A DNA stretch of 64,000 nucleotides. Origin: Phallus indusiatus (taxonomy: Eukaryota; Basidiomycota; Agaricomycetes; Phallales; Phallaceae). The DNA lies in contig JAQFWX010000003.1 of the NCBI GenBank assembly GCA_027605045.1, positions 2,170,001-2,234,000 of the forward strand. Reading direction: 5' to 3'. How positions within the stretch are numbered: the first letter of the stretch is position 1; every line of letters begins with the position of its first letter. The notes beneath the pieces were generated by a model. The model saw only the letters and a program-made list of their open reading frames with translations, made no database searches and had not been told where the DNA came from. Positions 13,360 to 26,689 of this stretch are shown in pieces. The position numbers and the translations under genes were made by a program.

Positions 13360-15250
13360 GAGAGGAAAAGGTTTTGGTGTCCCAGATTGAGTGAGAAAAG
13401 ATTTGGTGGATACAATAAAACGTCAAATATCTTTGCCAGTTTTTATGTGAAATGGGCGGCCGAGGCCCGAGTTTGTTTTTGGCATTTACGAAAGTGCCAA
13501 GTCCTAAAGAAGAAGAGTTCGGTTAAACAAAGAAAAGGAGTATCGGCGTGATTATAATCCAAAGAGGCTTACTGATTATTAAAAAAGTTCTGTCGTTTTC
13601 CCAGTGAATAGATGTAACATAAATAACATGATACACTTAAGAGGTTGCGATCAGTTGACAGTGATGGCGTCCTTTAGCTGATATTAGTGTCAGCCTAGCG
13701 CATACGGAAGTTGATTGGACCAGCAGAGCCGTCTAAATGAATGTATTTTCTTGCTCGCAACCTACCTGATTCGTCGACGTGAAAGTTTGGAGGTTAAAGC
13801 CATGCCTGTTACGTAAGCTAGTTTTGTGTACCTGACGACCTCCGAGATGCCGGTTGAAGCTGAAGTTTAATCATTGACATTCATCAAAAGATGAAGATAT
13901 GTATATGTTGAATTTGATTCAATTTTCAGCAGGGAAACTTATCCAACACACAAAACACCAAGTTATTTTGCGAAGGATATCGGCCAAATTCCCCTGAATT
14001 ACTTTTTTTTCTTTTTGAAACTTTATTTCTCTGCTCAATTCATGATATCCAAGTCTAACAACTACCCGATCCGAAGTTTTGTTTTTTTTTCTCGAAGCTC
14101 TCAACCTTTTGATTTGCCAACCACAGAGCTTCGATTAATTTATAAAATTGTTTTACAAAAACTCACGCAAATGTATTCAAAGAAAAAAACTTGCATGCAC
14201 GCCCCATTGATGATATCGGACCCGATTGAAGGTCAGACAGGTCTGTACAATTTTGTTTAAAAATTTCCGAATATCATTACTTTCCACCCGACTCGATGAT
14301 TCTGAAAATAAACCAACGCTATCAGTAAAATCTGTCAACGAGGTTCGGGTTTTTGATCACCGCTATCGGCGAGTCCAATGAAGTTCCAATTCAAGAATCA
14401 CTTCTAAGTCAGTCGATCCGACCCTACTAAGTAAGGTGATGCTTCTTGATGGTGCCTAGTTACTGTTTCTTCTATCCTCGTGCTGAGATATCGGTGCGCA
14501 TGCCGTAAATCAACGGTATCTGAAATTGAAATTTCAACTCCAGTAGTAATGTATAGTAGATCGTGATGCTCCACGGCGAAACTCGTAATTTGATCCGACG
14601 AAATTATACGCATATACATCATGCCATAATATCACTGCTTCCCTTTCGAAAGAGCGGCTGAGTGAACTATCTTTATACCGATTAACAATATAAATCGAAA
14701 GCTTGTTGATGAGAAATATAGCCGTATAACCATGATCAAATACAGTTCGGGCTGCTATGATGCCCAACCAGCTATTAAGCTTAATACAGCGAACATTTCC
14801 CCCAAAAAATACATATGACTCCTGGCGTTGATGATTTTAGGCGACGCGAACATAAATCTCGCTGATATGTCGCCCAAACACCCAAACACTAACACGTAAC
14901 TAGACAACTTGATACTGCGAGGATTTTTTCAAGCCAAATTGCTTTTTTGAAAGGGAATTGAGGAATTTGAGGTCAAATGATGCGAGCATGAGTTCCGCTT
15001 TCATGTCGCCTGGGGAGCTGTACAGCTTAAATGCTACGAACACTGCAAAAATTAATAAGGCACTTTTTAGGCGTAAGTTATGAAAATAAACAATGATTGG
15101 ATCAGTTAAACCACTAGGATACTAGCGTTGTATAAGAAGATTTGGGTTGTTGAGTTTCGTTGATATTAGTCCCGAAGGAAGAGTCAAAAACAGGATCCGA
15201 GTCGTCATGTTAAACTTCCGGTTCCAATTGTTACTACAGCAAAATCTATC
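13360..15250. other. Intergenic, no supported gene
   Basis: Roughly 1.9 kb between paralogues B and C. Short open frames on the minus strand at 14404-14767 show no family resemblance that I can defend. Nothing else is visible. Confidence 0.45.
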
Positions 15251-15842
15251 TCAAAAATAGCTTTGGTGATAAACATCTCTTTCTGAGCTTATATAGACTA
15301 TACTATCTGTATCATCGACGTAAAAGTAATTGTTTCCTGAGGCTTGTAACGTATCGTATGTGTAAGACGAACGGTTTTGGTTAGGTATTTGAGTCCTGGA
15401 TTCAGTTTCTGCTTGCTGCATCTAAGAAGCATCAGCACTACTATTCCTCCAATATTTGAGACCAACGAATAACCATGTTTTCGATAAATTTCAGCCATTC
15501 CAGAATTTGTTTCAAATTCTCCTCAAGATAGATATCCCCGCATAAGCTTGCAAGGTGAGCATATATCAATCTGTCACAATAGAGAAACATAAGAAGAAAG
15601 GTAACAATTAAGCTAAGTTATGTAAAGACTCACTCATTGAGTGCAATTATTGTCTCTTCGATGGCTTCAATATCTGTAAAATTCCGTTTATCCAATACCC
15701 TCTCTATGTCTTTCAAGTCTTGCGAGATTTCATTCTTTGTTTGAGCAGAGATATTTGAATTGATCAGAAGGTTCTGATCGCACAGGTGGACTATATCCTG
15801 GGTGAAGGAAAAAGCCATGGACAGACGAGATGCGAAGTTCAT
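15251..15842 (-). CDS. Small helical protein, paralogue C of a three-gene family
   Basis: Exons 15634-15842, 15474-15570 and 15251-15421 give 158 aa, intron phases 2 and 0. I chose the ATG at 15842 (MNFASRLSMAFSF) over the in-frame upstream start at 15899 because it aligns with the start of copy A (MAAGPRHSMAFAF). The core reads KNEISQDLKDIERVLDKRNF...AIEETIIAL, the second helix LEENLKQILEWLKFIENM, and the C-terminal motif NNYFYVDDTDSIVY. The second intron is 52 nt with a weak GTTATT donor. The reading frame is intact. Function unknown. Confidence 0.7.
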
Positions 15843-17016
15843 GGATGGCAGACAATGCGTCTGGTGTCCAATACCAGATGCTTCAAAGACTAAATACACG
15901 CGTGCTTGTCAATATTACAATGGTACGACAGCCAGAAAAGCCAGAAAAACTCAAAATGTGGGCTTTTTCAGATGGCCTGAGTTATCACTTAGTTTTACTG
16001 TCGCGATCGAGAACTCCGGCGCACTGCTTTTTGATACTAATCAATAGCGGACCGGAATTCCACACGCAATACTAGACTCGTTCGTGTATAATGGCAGCTG
16101 TGTTTCATTAATTCATTGGTCACGTTCTCCTACGTTTCCGCTCGTAATTTGCGACGTCCTCGCGCGAAATCATATGATTCAAATACGCGACTTTGACAGC
16201 AGTGGCTGTGCGATGCTGGTGGCGCACATATACCTTGTCAAGTACTGTTTCAAACGTCAATTTCCTGATACAAAGATTGAAAAAACATGGACTTGATGTA
16301 CGAGCGACGGTGGCAATACTGTAAGAAATGACGAGTGTAGTACGCGGCAAGCTGGACTATATTAGACTTAAGCTTGGTGAAGACTAGTATGATCACGGTC
16401 TTCGCAGGGGAACTTCTGTAGCCATCGCACTTGAGCAAGGAGAAATAGTACTACAACTAACAAATGTCGGCAGGAAACCACGACCCATTTATCACACCGA
16501 AGTCCTTCTCCGCTGTGGATCATTACATAAAGATACTAGAACGTTGAGAAAAAACAAAACCAAGTACAGGAATTTGAAAAGGATCTGCCACGGAGTGTAG
16601 AAAGAAGGCAATTCCGAAATGAACAGCACACGTCCAGAACAATGAGACAGAATCATTTGTCACTTCGTTGCCAGGAAGAATGTCTTGCCATACATCGATT
16701 ACGCACAGGTCCACCCGGTCACGTCGGCTAGTCAGCCAAGCGCTGTGGTGCGTTGGTCCTTGAAAACGGAATTCGCGTTCATTTGAAGGGCAGCTTCAGT
16801 ACTCAATTCACCCATTTTAGTGTTTTGAGTCTCATGTGGTGCCCAAAACACATACCACACCCATTTTCGATGTGTTTCGAGTAATGGCTGTCTCCGGAGG
16901 GTTACATTTTTGCAACATATTCTGTTTTTTTTTTCATATATGACGACAGCAACTATTACAACTCGACAGATAATAAAAATAATAGAACATACCCTAATAA
17001 TGCACATGTAATTAGA
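15843..17016. other. Intergenic, no supported gene
   Basis: About 1.2 kb with only short unsupported open frames on both strands. Confidence 0.45.
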
Positions 17017-20000
17017 TTATGACGTCGCCAAGGCTAGCAGCTCCTTCACTCGTGCATCTCTCTTCTTGACGATATCAGCATTAACAATATATGCTCTAAG
17101 TTCAACCTCTTGCTACAAGCAAGATGAGAATTCCGAGACCAAAAAAAATCGACGCGAAAAATGCACATACCCGAAGTAATTTTTCCACCTCCCACATTCG
17201 CATTGGGAGACTTTCCAGAGCAACATACAAAGCAGGCATCGAATCGGCTTGTAAGAGTTCCGACTCATTTAAACGAAGTATAGACAAAGCAACTCGAAAG
17301 ATTACGTCCAAACCATCAACGATGAATACATCCCAAACTCTGAATAATGTCTGCAGGGAAATTTTCAATATCTGCTCCTAAATCGCGTGAAAACCTCTTT
17401 ATACCCACCTCTACAGGCAGACAATCAGTGAATAACGACAAAAACCATGAAAAGCAAATGGCAGGGAGGTCAACTTCTAAGTTCATAAAGTGCTGAAACA
17501 ATGTCGGCATCAGGTCGTGAATGTAGTCTAGTAGAACCAAAGGACAAGCTCGGGAGACAAGAAGCGAAGGCGAAAAGAAGTCCTCGGGGAGAAGTCCTTC
17601 AATAATAGCAGCAAGGTTCCAAAAGGCATCTTCTTCATCGGCATGAACGAGAAGTAAAGTTGAAGCAACAAGGTTCATGCCTTGGCAATACCCTACGTGT
17701 GGATTTCGCCTAAACAATAATCTGAGTACTACACTCAATATTTTCTAGTTTTCTGTAAACTCACTTGCTGTATGCTCTCAGAACCCTCCGCAACTTATGA
17801 ACACCGACCCCATCACCTCCGAAAAAAATATTCAAGGGCATAGTTCTCCCAACGTCTTTATCTATCTCAATAGCAGCAATACCACCTTCTTTATCTGCTT
17901 CAGCAAGCAAATCTCTGAAAGTCCCCGGTTCCGCCATTTCCAGCGCGCGGCTACATTCGAGCCAAATTTTCGCACGGTACACCAAGGGTATACCGCCCTG
18001 AACCAATCGCCCAAAAGCTTTACGATCGTTCTGATTGGCCGATAATCCCATCTGCGCGAACCCAACAAGACCTTCGCTTTGTCGGAATTCTTCGACGTCT
18101 TCTCCACCATGGGAACCTGAAGCCAAAATGGCGGCCAATCCACTTCCAGACGTCACACGGGCAGAACTCGTTGCTGATGCCCGAACTGGCCTGGACTCTC
18201 TTCGTGTCTTGAGATAGGTATCCCATTCGACTTTTAACTTTGCCTGCTTCTTATCGTGGGCTTTCGTCATTTGAGTAACCAAGGTTTGCACGGTATTCGA
18301 GCAAGCATGAGTCGGAACCAACATGTTAGTTTCAGACGCAGGAAGCGAGCCCATATTCACGTATCTAAGTGGTAACGAAAGACTCGACGATTTCTTCGGA
18401 TTGTCCGCACTCTTGCTATTATTAACGCCTTTGAGAGACACCTGTGTACCGGGACCAGCTTGACCCATGTCCGACTCCGATTGATTCTGTTTAACCCCAT
18501 CAACACAGCTACATTCTCCTCGAACAACCTCAAGTTCGGCACTAGCTTCGGAAACAGTCCAGTCGTTAGTTTCTTCGCGATCGGCAACTTTGACACCAGT
18601 CAAGCACCCCGGTGCACAATTGTTTGCACGTAAAGCCCGGTCCAGCAGCAAAACATCGTAGGAGGACACTTCGTAAACGAACCCGTATCTGTCAGTAATA
18701 GGCTCCTTTCCGTCAGTGTCTTGCCGAGTAGCAAACCTGTCGCCGCTAAATCCTCCAAAAGAGCTCGGAGGTTTGAAGTCTGGTGATACGAGAGAGGTAT
18801 ACGTTCTGGCAAGGTACTGCGTTGGAGGTTTAGCGATAGCTGGTATAATGCTCTCCAAAGCAACCGACAAAGGTCCACTACTTCCCGTCCCGCTGCCCAA
18901 GGACCCACCCGCAACAGGCTGAACAACCGCCGCATTAGCAGCATCTTCTCGCGAAATTGAAGTCGTTTTAGATTTCGATGAGGCCCCAAATCCTATCAGC
19001 AACGGACTAGCTAGATTGCTTAATCCACCAGCCCGACGTGGTTTCTCCGCCTGACCGTTATTAGAAATGCCTAAAATCGACAAAGAAGTGTTCTTGTTGA
19101 ACGTCTTTACGTTGCCTTTCACGGTTACTTTGCCTGCCGCCTGTTCCGAGTCCCAATCAGGTAACTGTTCGGGCACCACTATAGGTTTCGGACGGGTTTT
19201 AGGTTTCGTAGGCTCGCGGTAGGTGATATTGTTCTCCCGCACATGACAGACGAGATTCCAGGCAAGAGATTTGATAAAAGGTGCAACATCATCCGCTACC
19301 AGAATTGAAGAAGGATCCGAGGTCATTACACGAGTGGCGTTTGACAGTGCACGCAACGATGAACCCTGCGTCTTGACCTGATCATCTCCAGTTCGTTCAG
19401 GTGAAACATTAGAAGAGAGCACAGAGTCAACGTCGTCCTCGAGAATAGAAGGTGCGGTGGATGTAGTAGAGTTCTTCGCCAATGTCTTAGCGTCGTCTTC
19501 CTGAGACAAAACGGCGGTCGTCCCGGCAATATTCGAAGATACTGTAACTGGAACAGCAGGCACGGACGGAAGCGTAAAAGCGCCCAAGATGGGAGAACTA
19601 AGCACGCTGGGCGTAACAGAGTTGACATTCAGCGATGCTCGACGTTGATGAGCTTGTTTTACAGATGGTGTCACAGAAGATGGGGAAGAAGTAGGTGGAT
19701 GGGACTGAGGCGATGACGACCCTAGCCGGAAAACATTCAGCATACCACTCGCAAGACGTACGGTTGGCCTTGAAGTAATGTCTTTATGCGATTTCGGCGT
19801 AGCTTTCAAAGTCCTGTTTGCATCTTCAACAGGTAGTGGCTCGGCAGGCTTCAACGTAGCCGTCGTAGTCGTTTCGTCTGTAACACCCGATTCCGACGAA
19901 GATCCTTCTGGCATACCGGGACTTTCGCTCTTGATCGCCTCGGACTTGGAGTGTTTCGACTGGACCTTGGTGAGTGCACTTTTTCCAAACCACCCCATCC

Positions 20001-21413
20001 AGTCGCCCATATTGCTAGAATGACTGGAGCTGACACTATCGGTTCTAGCCTTCGGGGGTCGCGACTTTATTCGAAGACCTTTATTGGGGCTTGATTGGGC
20101 ACGAGATTTAGACGGGGATGAAACATGGTCGACTGAAAGCGAAACACCATCGTTGATTTGTGAAGTTTGGGAGACCGTAGTAGGAGTATCAGAGGTTAAC
20201 TCTGAATCAGCTTCTGTTTTGGCACGGTCTCTATTGCTCCGGGTCTCGTCAAGCTCTTTGAACGAAGGCGACGGTGCCCGGTAAAACGGATCCAAGTGTG
20301 AAGTTAGATCTTCTGACAGGGCTGCAGATAGAGAGTCTTGTAAAGACTAAGTATTTTCGTTAGGAAGACAGGAAGCACAGATGAAGTAGGTATAACGAAC
20401 CACTTGGTCGCGTGAGCCTGGGTCCTGACGGTATCGGAACAAGGAGCTCTCCGCTTCAGAATCAGCTTCCGGCGCATCCGTATCAGTAGCATCGTCCAAT
20501 TGCTCATCAAGAATAGACAAGATGGTATCCCGTAAGCTAAAGACGTCGTCGTGCCTTCGGAGACGCGTGGCATTTCGTATCTTAGCCTGCTTCTCCATAA
20601 GAGACCGTCTATCTCGTTCCAATTCTAGACGCGCTTGACTCAATTTCTCAACTGCTTCCGATAGAATTCTTAGTGCGGAATGATACGGATGAGTGACGCT
20701 TCGAGGAGAAGAAACTCTATCAGCTCGAAGTCCAGCAAGAACATGATAAATGCTCACTTGACATCTTCTTGTTCGGATAGCACAGAAAGATCAGATACAG
20801 CTGTTTGGATATCAGAGTCGTTTAGCAAGTGGAAAGGAGTAGAAAGGATATGCGATGCTGCTCGTGCAGGAAGGCCGTGAAGAGTTCGGTCTTGGCCGTT
20901 TGACCCCCCGGGAGATGTAACAGTTAAGAGAGGTCGCTGTACCGGCGTTTCTGGACCGCCAGACGAGATAGCTTCGGGAGTATGTATAATCTTTGATGAC
21001 CCAACAATGAATAGCGGTACGGTAGGCTGGTCCCATACTAGAGAAAGGGCACTGGATCTGCCAGAGACCGAGGACGAGGCGTGCACCGTACGAGATTTTT
21101 CAACATCAAGCATGTTTTTCCTGTCCCCCTGCTTCGAGAAGCCGCGAACGCTTCCATCCCAGTTGACACTCGTTCGGCGTGTGTGGTCTGATGTATACGC
21201 ATGAGCGGCATTACGCAATGAGGGATTGGGGCCTTCATTAGAGTCTGCTGTGTTTGGTGTAGATGAAAGACCTGGAGAAGAATTCTCAGCTACATCGTGA
21301 ACTCTGGTTCTTGCGCGTCGACGGGGTGGCCGACCGGCAGGTACTTGCAGGTCCTCGGGGAGAAGAGGATGTGAATCAACGGGTATTGAGGAATTATTTA
21401 TGGATATGCTCAT
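17017..21413 (-). CDS. TBC-domain Rab GTPase-activating protein (1375 aa)
   Basis: Six exons fit: 20758-21413, 20404-20716, 17765-20346, 17409-17709, 17171-17350 and 17017-17112. Intron 1 is only 41 nt. The start ATG at 21413 begins MSISINNSSIPVDSH. Residues 1 to about 1080 are mostly disordered Ser/Thr/Pro-rich sequence, with a short coiled-coil-like stretch (LSEAVEKLSQARLELERDRR) in exon 2. The C-terminal TBC domain begins near FGRLVQGGIPLVYRAKIW. It has both catalytic fingers: the arginine in IDKDVGRT and the glutamine in YCQGM. Later come FTDCLPVETLFRVWDVF and VDGLDVIFRVALSIL. Such proteins speed GTP hydrolysis by Rab proteins in membrane traffic; the Rab partner cannot be told. The long open frame in exon 3 starts in its own reading frame at a TTG and is not an independent gene. 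Confidence 0.9.
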
Positions 21414-22252
21414 TTCTCGAGCGAAGAAACGAAGCGAAATTAACCGGTTATCGAATTTGAGACAACGTTGTAAGCATAAAGTGCAGTGTAATAACAAAGT
21501 AGAGAAGGTGGTGGTGTTGGTCAAAGCGTCTTGCTGGATATGTCACGCAATTACCACACACACTGCAAGTCGTGACACGTGTTGCTGACAAATAGGTCTC
21601 GAACTTCGACTCTAACGAGCACACGAGCATAAAACAAAAAAAACATCGCAAGTCGACTAGTCATGGGTGTAACATCGATAATATTGGAAGTTTACAAAAC
21701 TATTTAAACTATTTACAACTGACACACGTGTTGTTGCAGTGCGCAAATCAACGAAGTTAAGTAACTCATCAACAACACATATCACGGAATTGTTCTCAGT
21801 GCTATCAATCACCCGAGACGCAGCCAGGAATGACATGCACATGGTTCAGAAGGTTCTGCGCGACCATGAACAAATCAGTCCGGGAAAGTCAGTACAACCG
21901 TCTGTAGACCACAAAAATCAATCAATCATCTTCACAATATCAGATAAATAGGTCTACTAGTTTTTACGAAACACGTTTTTACGCGATGCTGTCCGAGTCG
22001 TGAATTGGGATAGTCATTAACTCATGAATATATTTATATTCGAAACAATCCAACCCTACACAATCAATCAATCATCCCAGAGTCAGGGTAAATGTTACGA
22101 TGAGATAAATAAGGAATACCTACATACACGTTTTCAATACACACAATGCCATCAGTCCATAAGATCGGGCATGTAACTAACAGTATAATTTCCTTTCATC
22201 GACCATTCATTCGTGAACACATGTTTGAGTCTATGATAGTCTTAGATTAAAT
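21414..22252. other. Intergenic between two minus-strand genes
   Basis: About 840 bp holding the 5' flank of the TBC gene and the 3' flank of the acyltransferase gene. No gene seen. Confidence 0.5.
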
Positions 22253-24133
22253 TCAAAGAACAGCCGCACTATCCAAAGCTGTCTCCGAAACAAACTTTAG
22301 CATATTATTTGTCGTTTCTTCCAATACTTTCTCAAAATATTCGACCTCCCAATGATTGCTCCCCTGATATAAAATGCTGAGCTATTGACACCGTCATCAC
22401 AAGATAAGCAAAAAAGACAGACCTGTAACAACATGTTGAGCTTCCCTTGGAAGGACCAAAGTATATGCGAACTTGAAAAAACAACTTCAGAAACCGAAAC
22501 CGCTGTAAGAAGAAATAAAACAACTCCCGTACGGTCTTTGAAAACCACCAGCATGCCGGTGCATAACATCAAAATCTAGAACCTGTAGCTCTATGTCTCC
22601 AGCCTTGCTTGATACCGTACTTGGTATAATTCTTTCGATTACTCCAATATAAGAAATAATACACGTATGAGGATGCATTGGTGCGACATCGGGTTTATTA
22701 GGCCCGATTGAATCGATTAACGTAAGTTGGGGGAAACGTAGATAGTATTGAACCTGTTTCTCGAGAATTTCTATAATAGTTATTAACTGATTACGTATCG
22801 TAGCACTCCAGTTTATATCCTTTGCTTCAACTATAAGTGGAACAAAAGCCGTGCGAGAGGAAGCCATGAGAGGACCGGAATACTCGGGAGGAAAAAAACG
22901 AACGGTGTCAATCCTGAAAGTTAAAAGTTGTTTCTGAGCATGACATCAATAAAATTGATGAACTTCTCACATTGATAGATCTAATGTAACATAGGAGTGT
23001 GGTTGCAGAGGGTGGTTTTGTTGAAAAACGGTCAGCATATGCGCCGCTGGAATAAGACAAGCCATACTAAGGCCTGTCTTCCGGAGCTCCCCTTTGATAA
23101 TATCGATGTTTGTTTCGTCAATTTGTTGAAGGGCTCGAGTTATGGGACCTTGATCAGCTGGTGAGATGCAGGGAGGCTTCAAAGATTCGCCTAACTAAAT
23201 CGCCATTATGATTTTTTAGGTTCCGGAAAGAATAATGAGTAAATTTCTTACTTCTTTACGGCTGAAGACCTGTTCAAACTTGCTTTGAAGCTCGCTCCAA
23301 CCTTGCTCCCAATCAGCATCTGTTAACTGTACATTACGACGAGCTAGTGTCTCGGGAGAATCGGGAAGGTTCTTCCATTCTGTTCCCCACGCTAGCTCAT
23401 CAAGACTCTCTCCTTCGCCGGGAGAAGCGATCGCGTCCAGTATAAATCGTGTGAAGTTCAGATAAGGGCGTCCATCAACGAAACCATGGGATACATGGCC
23501 AATGAACGAGTATACATCTTCTTCATGCAATGCAAGGGTACAACTAAAGTATTGTTCCTGGCCATTGGAGTGAACGTATGGTAATCTCATGTCTGTTTTC
23601 TGAGAGAGATATTCTTTCAGATTGTTTCCGTTCGCTTCAATCGTCAAACTTTCTTCTACCCAAGATCTAACTTCTTCGGCGTTTGAGGCTGGTTTGTAAA
23701 CAAGAGATTGTCGGAATGGTTGCTCTTCGGATACCTTCCTATCGCATGCAATTACGGGCGCATGAAATCTTCGGGTGTGGTTTAGCAAGGTTTTTGTTCA
23801 CAGAGCCCCAAAAATTGTTATACCTATACCGCCCGATAGCTTCGCGAACTGAGCTGATAACGGTTGCCGGGGGTATACCGGTTACTCTGAAAGTAATACC
23901 ACAGCAATACGTTCCTGTTCTGTTCAGATAAGTGTAAATTGATTTGAGAGCTGGGAGTTCTAATATGATATTTACGAGTCGAAGAAGTGTAATAAAGAAC
24001 CATAACAAGTCTCAGATGATGCGCATGGTCTATAGTGCGACACGTTATGAGATTTCAGCAGATACGATGTTCTTATTTACCTTTCATATGTCCCAGTAGA
24101 TTGCTGAAAAGACCAGGAAGGTGAGGTCGCCAT
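22253..24133 (-). CDS. CoA-dependent acyltransferase-like (BAHD/condensation fold) protein
   Basis: Eight exons fit in one frame: 24081-24133, 23976-24029, 23824-23919, 23252-23768, 22971-23194, 22533-22913, 22423-22471 and 22253-22381, giving 500 aa. The HxxxDG catalytic signature is present as HGFVDG at about residue 162, preceded by YSFIGHVS. This is typical of chloramphenicol acetyltransferase/BAHD/condensation folds, where the His deprotonates the acceptor hydroxyl or amine. A C-terminal segment FQRPSHILWSFQGKLNMLL followed by YQGSNHWEVEYFEKVLEET fits the second half of the fold. There is no carrier domain, so a free-standing acyl-CoA-dependent transferase is more likely than an NRPS fragment. 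Substrate unknown. No neighbouring secondary-metabolism core enzyme is seen. Confidence 0.78.
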
Positions 24134-25283
24134 GGTGTGAGTAAAAGAATGGCTGACTTTTTATTTGAGAATAGAAGATATTTATGGCGTTTGATGGAAC
24201 TCAGCGTTGTCTAATATCACAAAGTGACAAGGCAGCTATAGTAGTTTTCTCGGCTAAAGAAAATAGCCCAATAGAATACTCCCTTGAACTATTTCCGCGT
24301 CTATTGAATAATACTAGTGCCTCAAATTCAGTCTATCAAGGTGATAAGTGTGAGCAGGTACAAACTCACAATGAATCCATTCAGCGGTCCGGAGGTGAGT
24401 TAATGAGAAAAGGTAGGAATCAAAGTTCTTGGATAAAAATGGCAAAAGTGAAACCTTCGTCGCCATTCAACATTCAAAATTGCCATAAATATAATTTACG
24501 CATGGCCTTCAGTTTAGGGACACGTGGTGAACACCAAGATCGCCGCCATATGAAGCCTAATTTAATTTTCAAGAGCTCTCCATTTATTACACGCTGAATT
24601 TAGAAGTTATAAGCGGGAGTGTCAGATTCGTATATATTATGTCAGGTCGAAGTTAGCTGCTTTTGTACTAAGGCTCGGGAACTTCAGGACCTTCAAGATG
24701 AAAAAATTTGATAGCTCGCTGGGGTAATAAACGGACCCGAGGAACACACTGTTTTATTAATCACACCAATTAGCGGCATGACAAAAATAGTACCCCAATG
24801 ATTTCCGTGTCCTTTTCATTTTCGATGGATGTCGTACGATTATCGGTTACTTGTTCCTTTCAAATCTGGCGCGAGAATAGATTAGAAATGTAAAGTGATG
24901 AAAATAAAGAGAGAAGAACAAGACTTACGAGACTCGAACAATACCTCTGGTGCCAATCCGAACGCCAGTCATCTTTGAATTTGAAACTTTGGCAAAATTC
25001 TCCGGAAAAAGATCCGATAAGCTCTGGTCTTTTTTAAAAAAAGTACTTTCAAGCGCCCCTCCGTGTTTCCATGAGCGAACTAGCAGTCAAAATAGGGCTC
25101 GGCGTTATTTGCTGTTCAGTGAGGAATGGGAAAGAAACATTAGCAACTTGAAGTTAAGAAGGGAGGCTGTTGGACATGATGGTCCTCTGCTTACGTAAGT
25201 TTACCTCCGTATTTACTTCCGCGAGTTGCGTCCGAACAAATTCAACGGTCAAACTCGCGACTCTCAACAAGGTTGTCACGAAA
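24134..25283. other. Intergenic between divergent genes
   Basis: About 1.15 kb between the starts of the acyltransferase (-) and the following plus-strand gene, so promoters for both should lie here. A 137-codon open frame at 24184-24597 has no recognisable motif and I do not support it as a gene. Confidence 0.45.
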
Positions 25284-26689
25284 ATGCAGTCTGTAAGTAT
25301 GAATGATTGGTGAAATTAAATATCAAAACACCTAACACACCTCGTAAAATGCAGGCACCTCCCAGGAAAAAACGTCGTTTGGCAATGCCCGAATTCAAGT
25401 CGTCTTTTAATCTATCGTCTTGCGATGGCAAATCATCTGGCAAAAACAACAAGAATCTGAATGGTTTCGAGCTATACAACAACTTTGAAGAACAGAATCT
25501 TCCAGAAAAAACGTTTGCACGCGCAAAACACGTCGTAACACCGATAAAGACACCACGCGTGGTTAACCCTGCTTTCAATCACGCTTCCAACGTAGTTTCT
25601 CCTTCTGTGGAATATGTTAAACGGTCAAAACATCTCTCGTTTACGTCGGACACTTTTATCGGGCTTTCATCAACATTTGGTGTGGATATTCCTCGCGTCA
25701 AGACGCCAAAGACGTTCTTGCCAAATGCGACTGCGAAGAACCAACATGAAGGCGGCCCTAGATTGTCTACGAGGCCTCCTGAGCCATTCCGTAGTAATAT
25801 AAATGACGCTGCTCAGACACCCAGGCGCGTTTTCGCGCCCTTGCGACTACAAGAGTCCAATCCACCCAACTCTCGATCACATTTAAAGAACATTGTTACG
25901 CCAATTCCTTTAAAGCCCAACAAGGCTGACGCGGAAAACGACATTTCCTTAGCATCACGCCTTTCCTTGCAGCATGACTTGGATTTTGAGTCTCCGATAA
26001 AGTCCAAGATCCAAGGTCTCATCTCACCTAATGTGCCTGCGCCCCCGAGCAATTTCAACCGTGAACGTCTCATAGCTTTTTCAAAGCTATCTCATTTTGA
26101 ACGTGCTGAGCGTTTGGTTCAACCTACTCATGAATCTCCAAGAAATGCGCCAACGAAGACATATCCGGATCTCATGAGAGGGATGGACGTCAGTCCCCAT
26201 AAGGACATTAGTGGGAAGCGAAATTTAGTTAGGTTAGTCAAGTGACACTCTTTAGAATGTCTGACTTATGCGAAATTCAGTGGCGGCTTTGCAGAACGCG
26301 TTCAACGTCTCCTTTCGAGATCCCAGACGGATGCAGTCTTATGGGAAACAGAACATAGCAAAGACCGCCTCAAACCTTCGAAGGGTGTAATCAGTTTACG
26401 CGTACTGTCAATCGTCTCCAGTACCTATTCTCCCAGTGCTCTCACTCAACAACCTACATTCCCGATCAACTCCCGTGCCATTCTCGCGAGATGTTCGTCT
26501 TTGGAAGGTAGTTCCACATGTGCCGTTTTAGCTGTGTTCCTGTTTCCGCCGAACAAATCATCTGTGGGGTTAGAAGCTGGAAAGAAAGTCCAAGTTTGGC
26601 GTCCATGGCACGAGATCAATATACCACCAGACGACGGGGCGACTCCCACGACAGCGTTATTATGCTCACGATTTTTGACAGTGTCTTAA
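25284..26689 (+). CDS. Uncharacterised basic protein with structured C-terminal domain
   Basis: Exons 25284-25292, 25355-26241 and 26281-26689 give 434 aa. Exon 1 is a 9-nt micro-exon (ATG plus two codons) followed by GTAAGT and a CCTAAC branch site; an in-frame ATG at 25349 is an alternative start. Intron 2 is only 39 nt (CTGAC branch, TTCAG acceptor) and changes frame correctly. The N-terminus has a nuclear-localisation-like APPRKKRR. The middle is disordered with repeated TP/SP sites (VVTPIKTPR, TPRRVFAPLR, DFESPIKSK), suggesting CDK-type phosphorylation. The last 135 residues (ERVQRLLSRSQTDAVLWE onward to VQVWRPWHEI...LLCSRFL) look globular and beta-rich, possibly OB-like. I do not recognise the family. 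A nuclear, cell-cycle-linked role is inference. Confidence 0.68.

Noticed and set aside
17765..20346. An 844-codon frame as a stand-alone gene starting at 20295
   Set aside because: Its first codon is TTG, and the open frame joins exons on both sides; it is exon 3 of the TBC gene.
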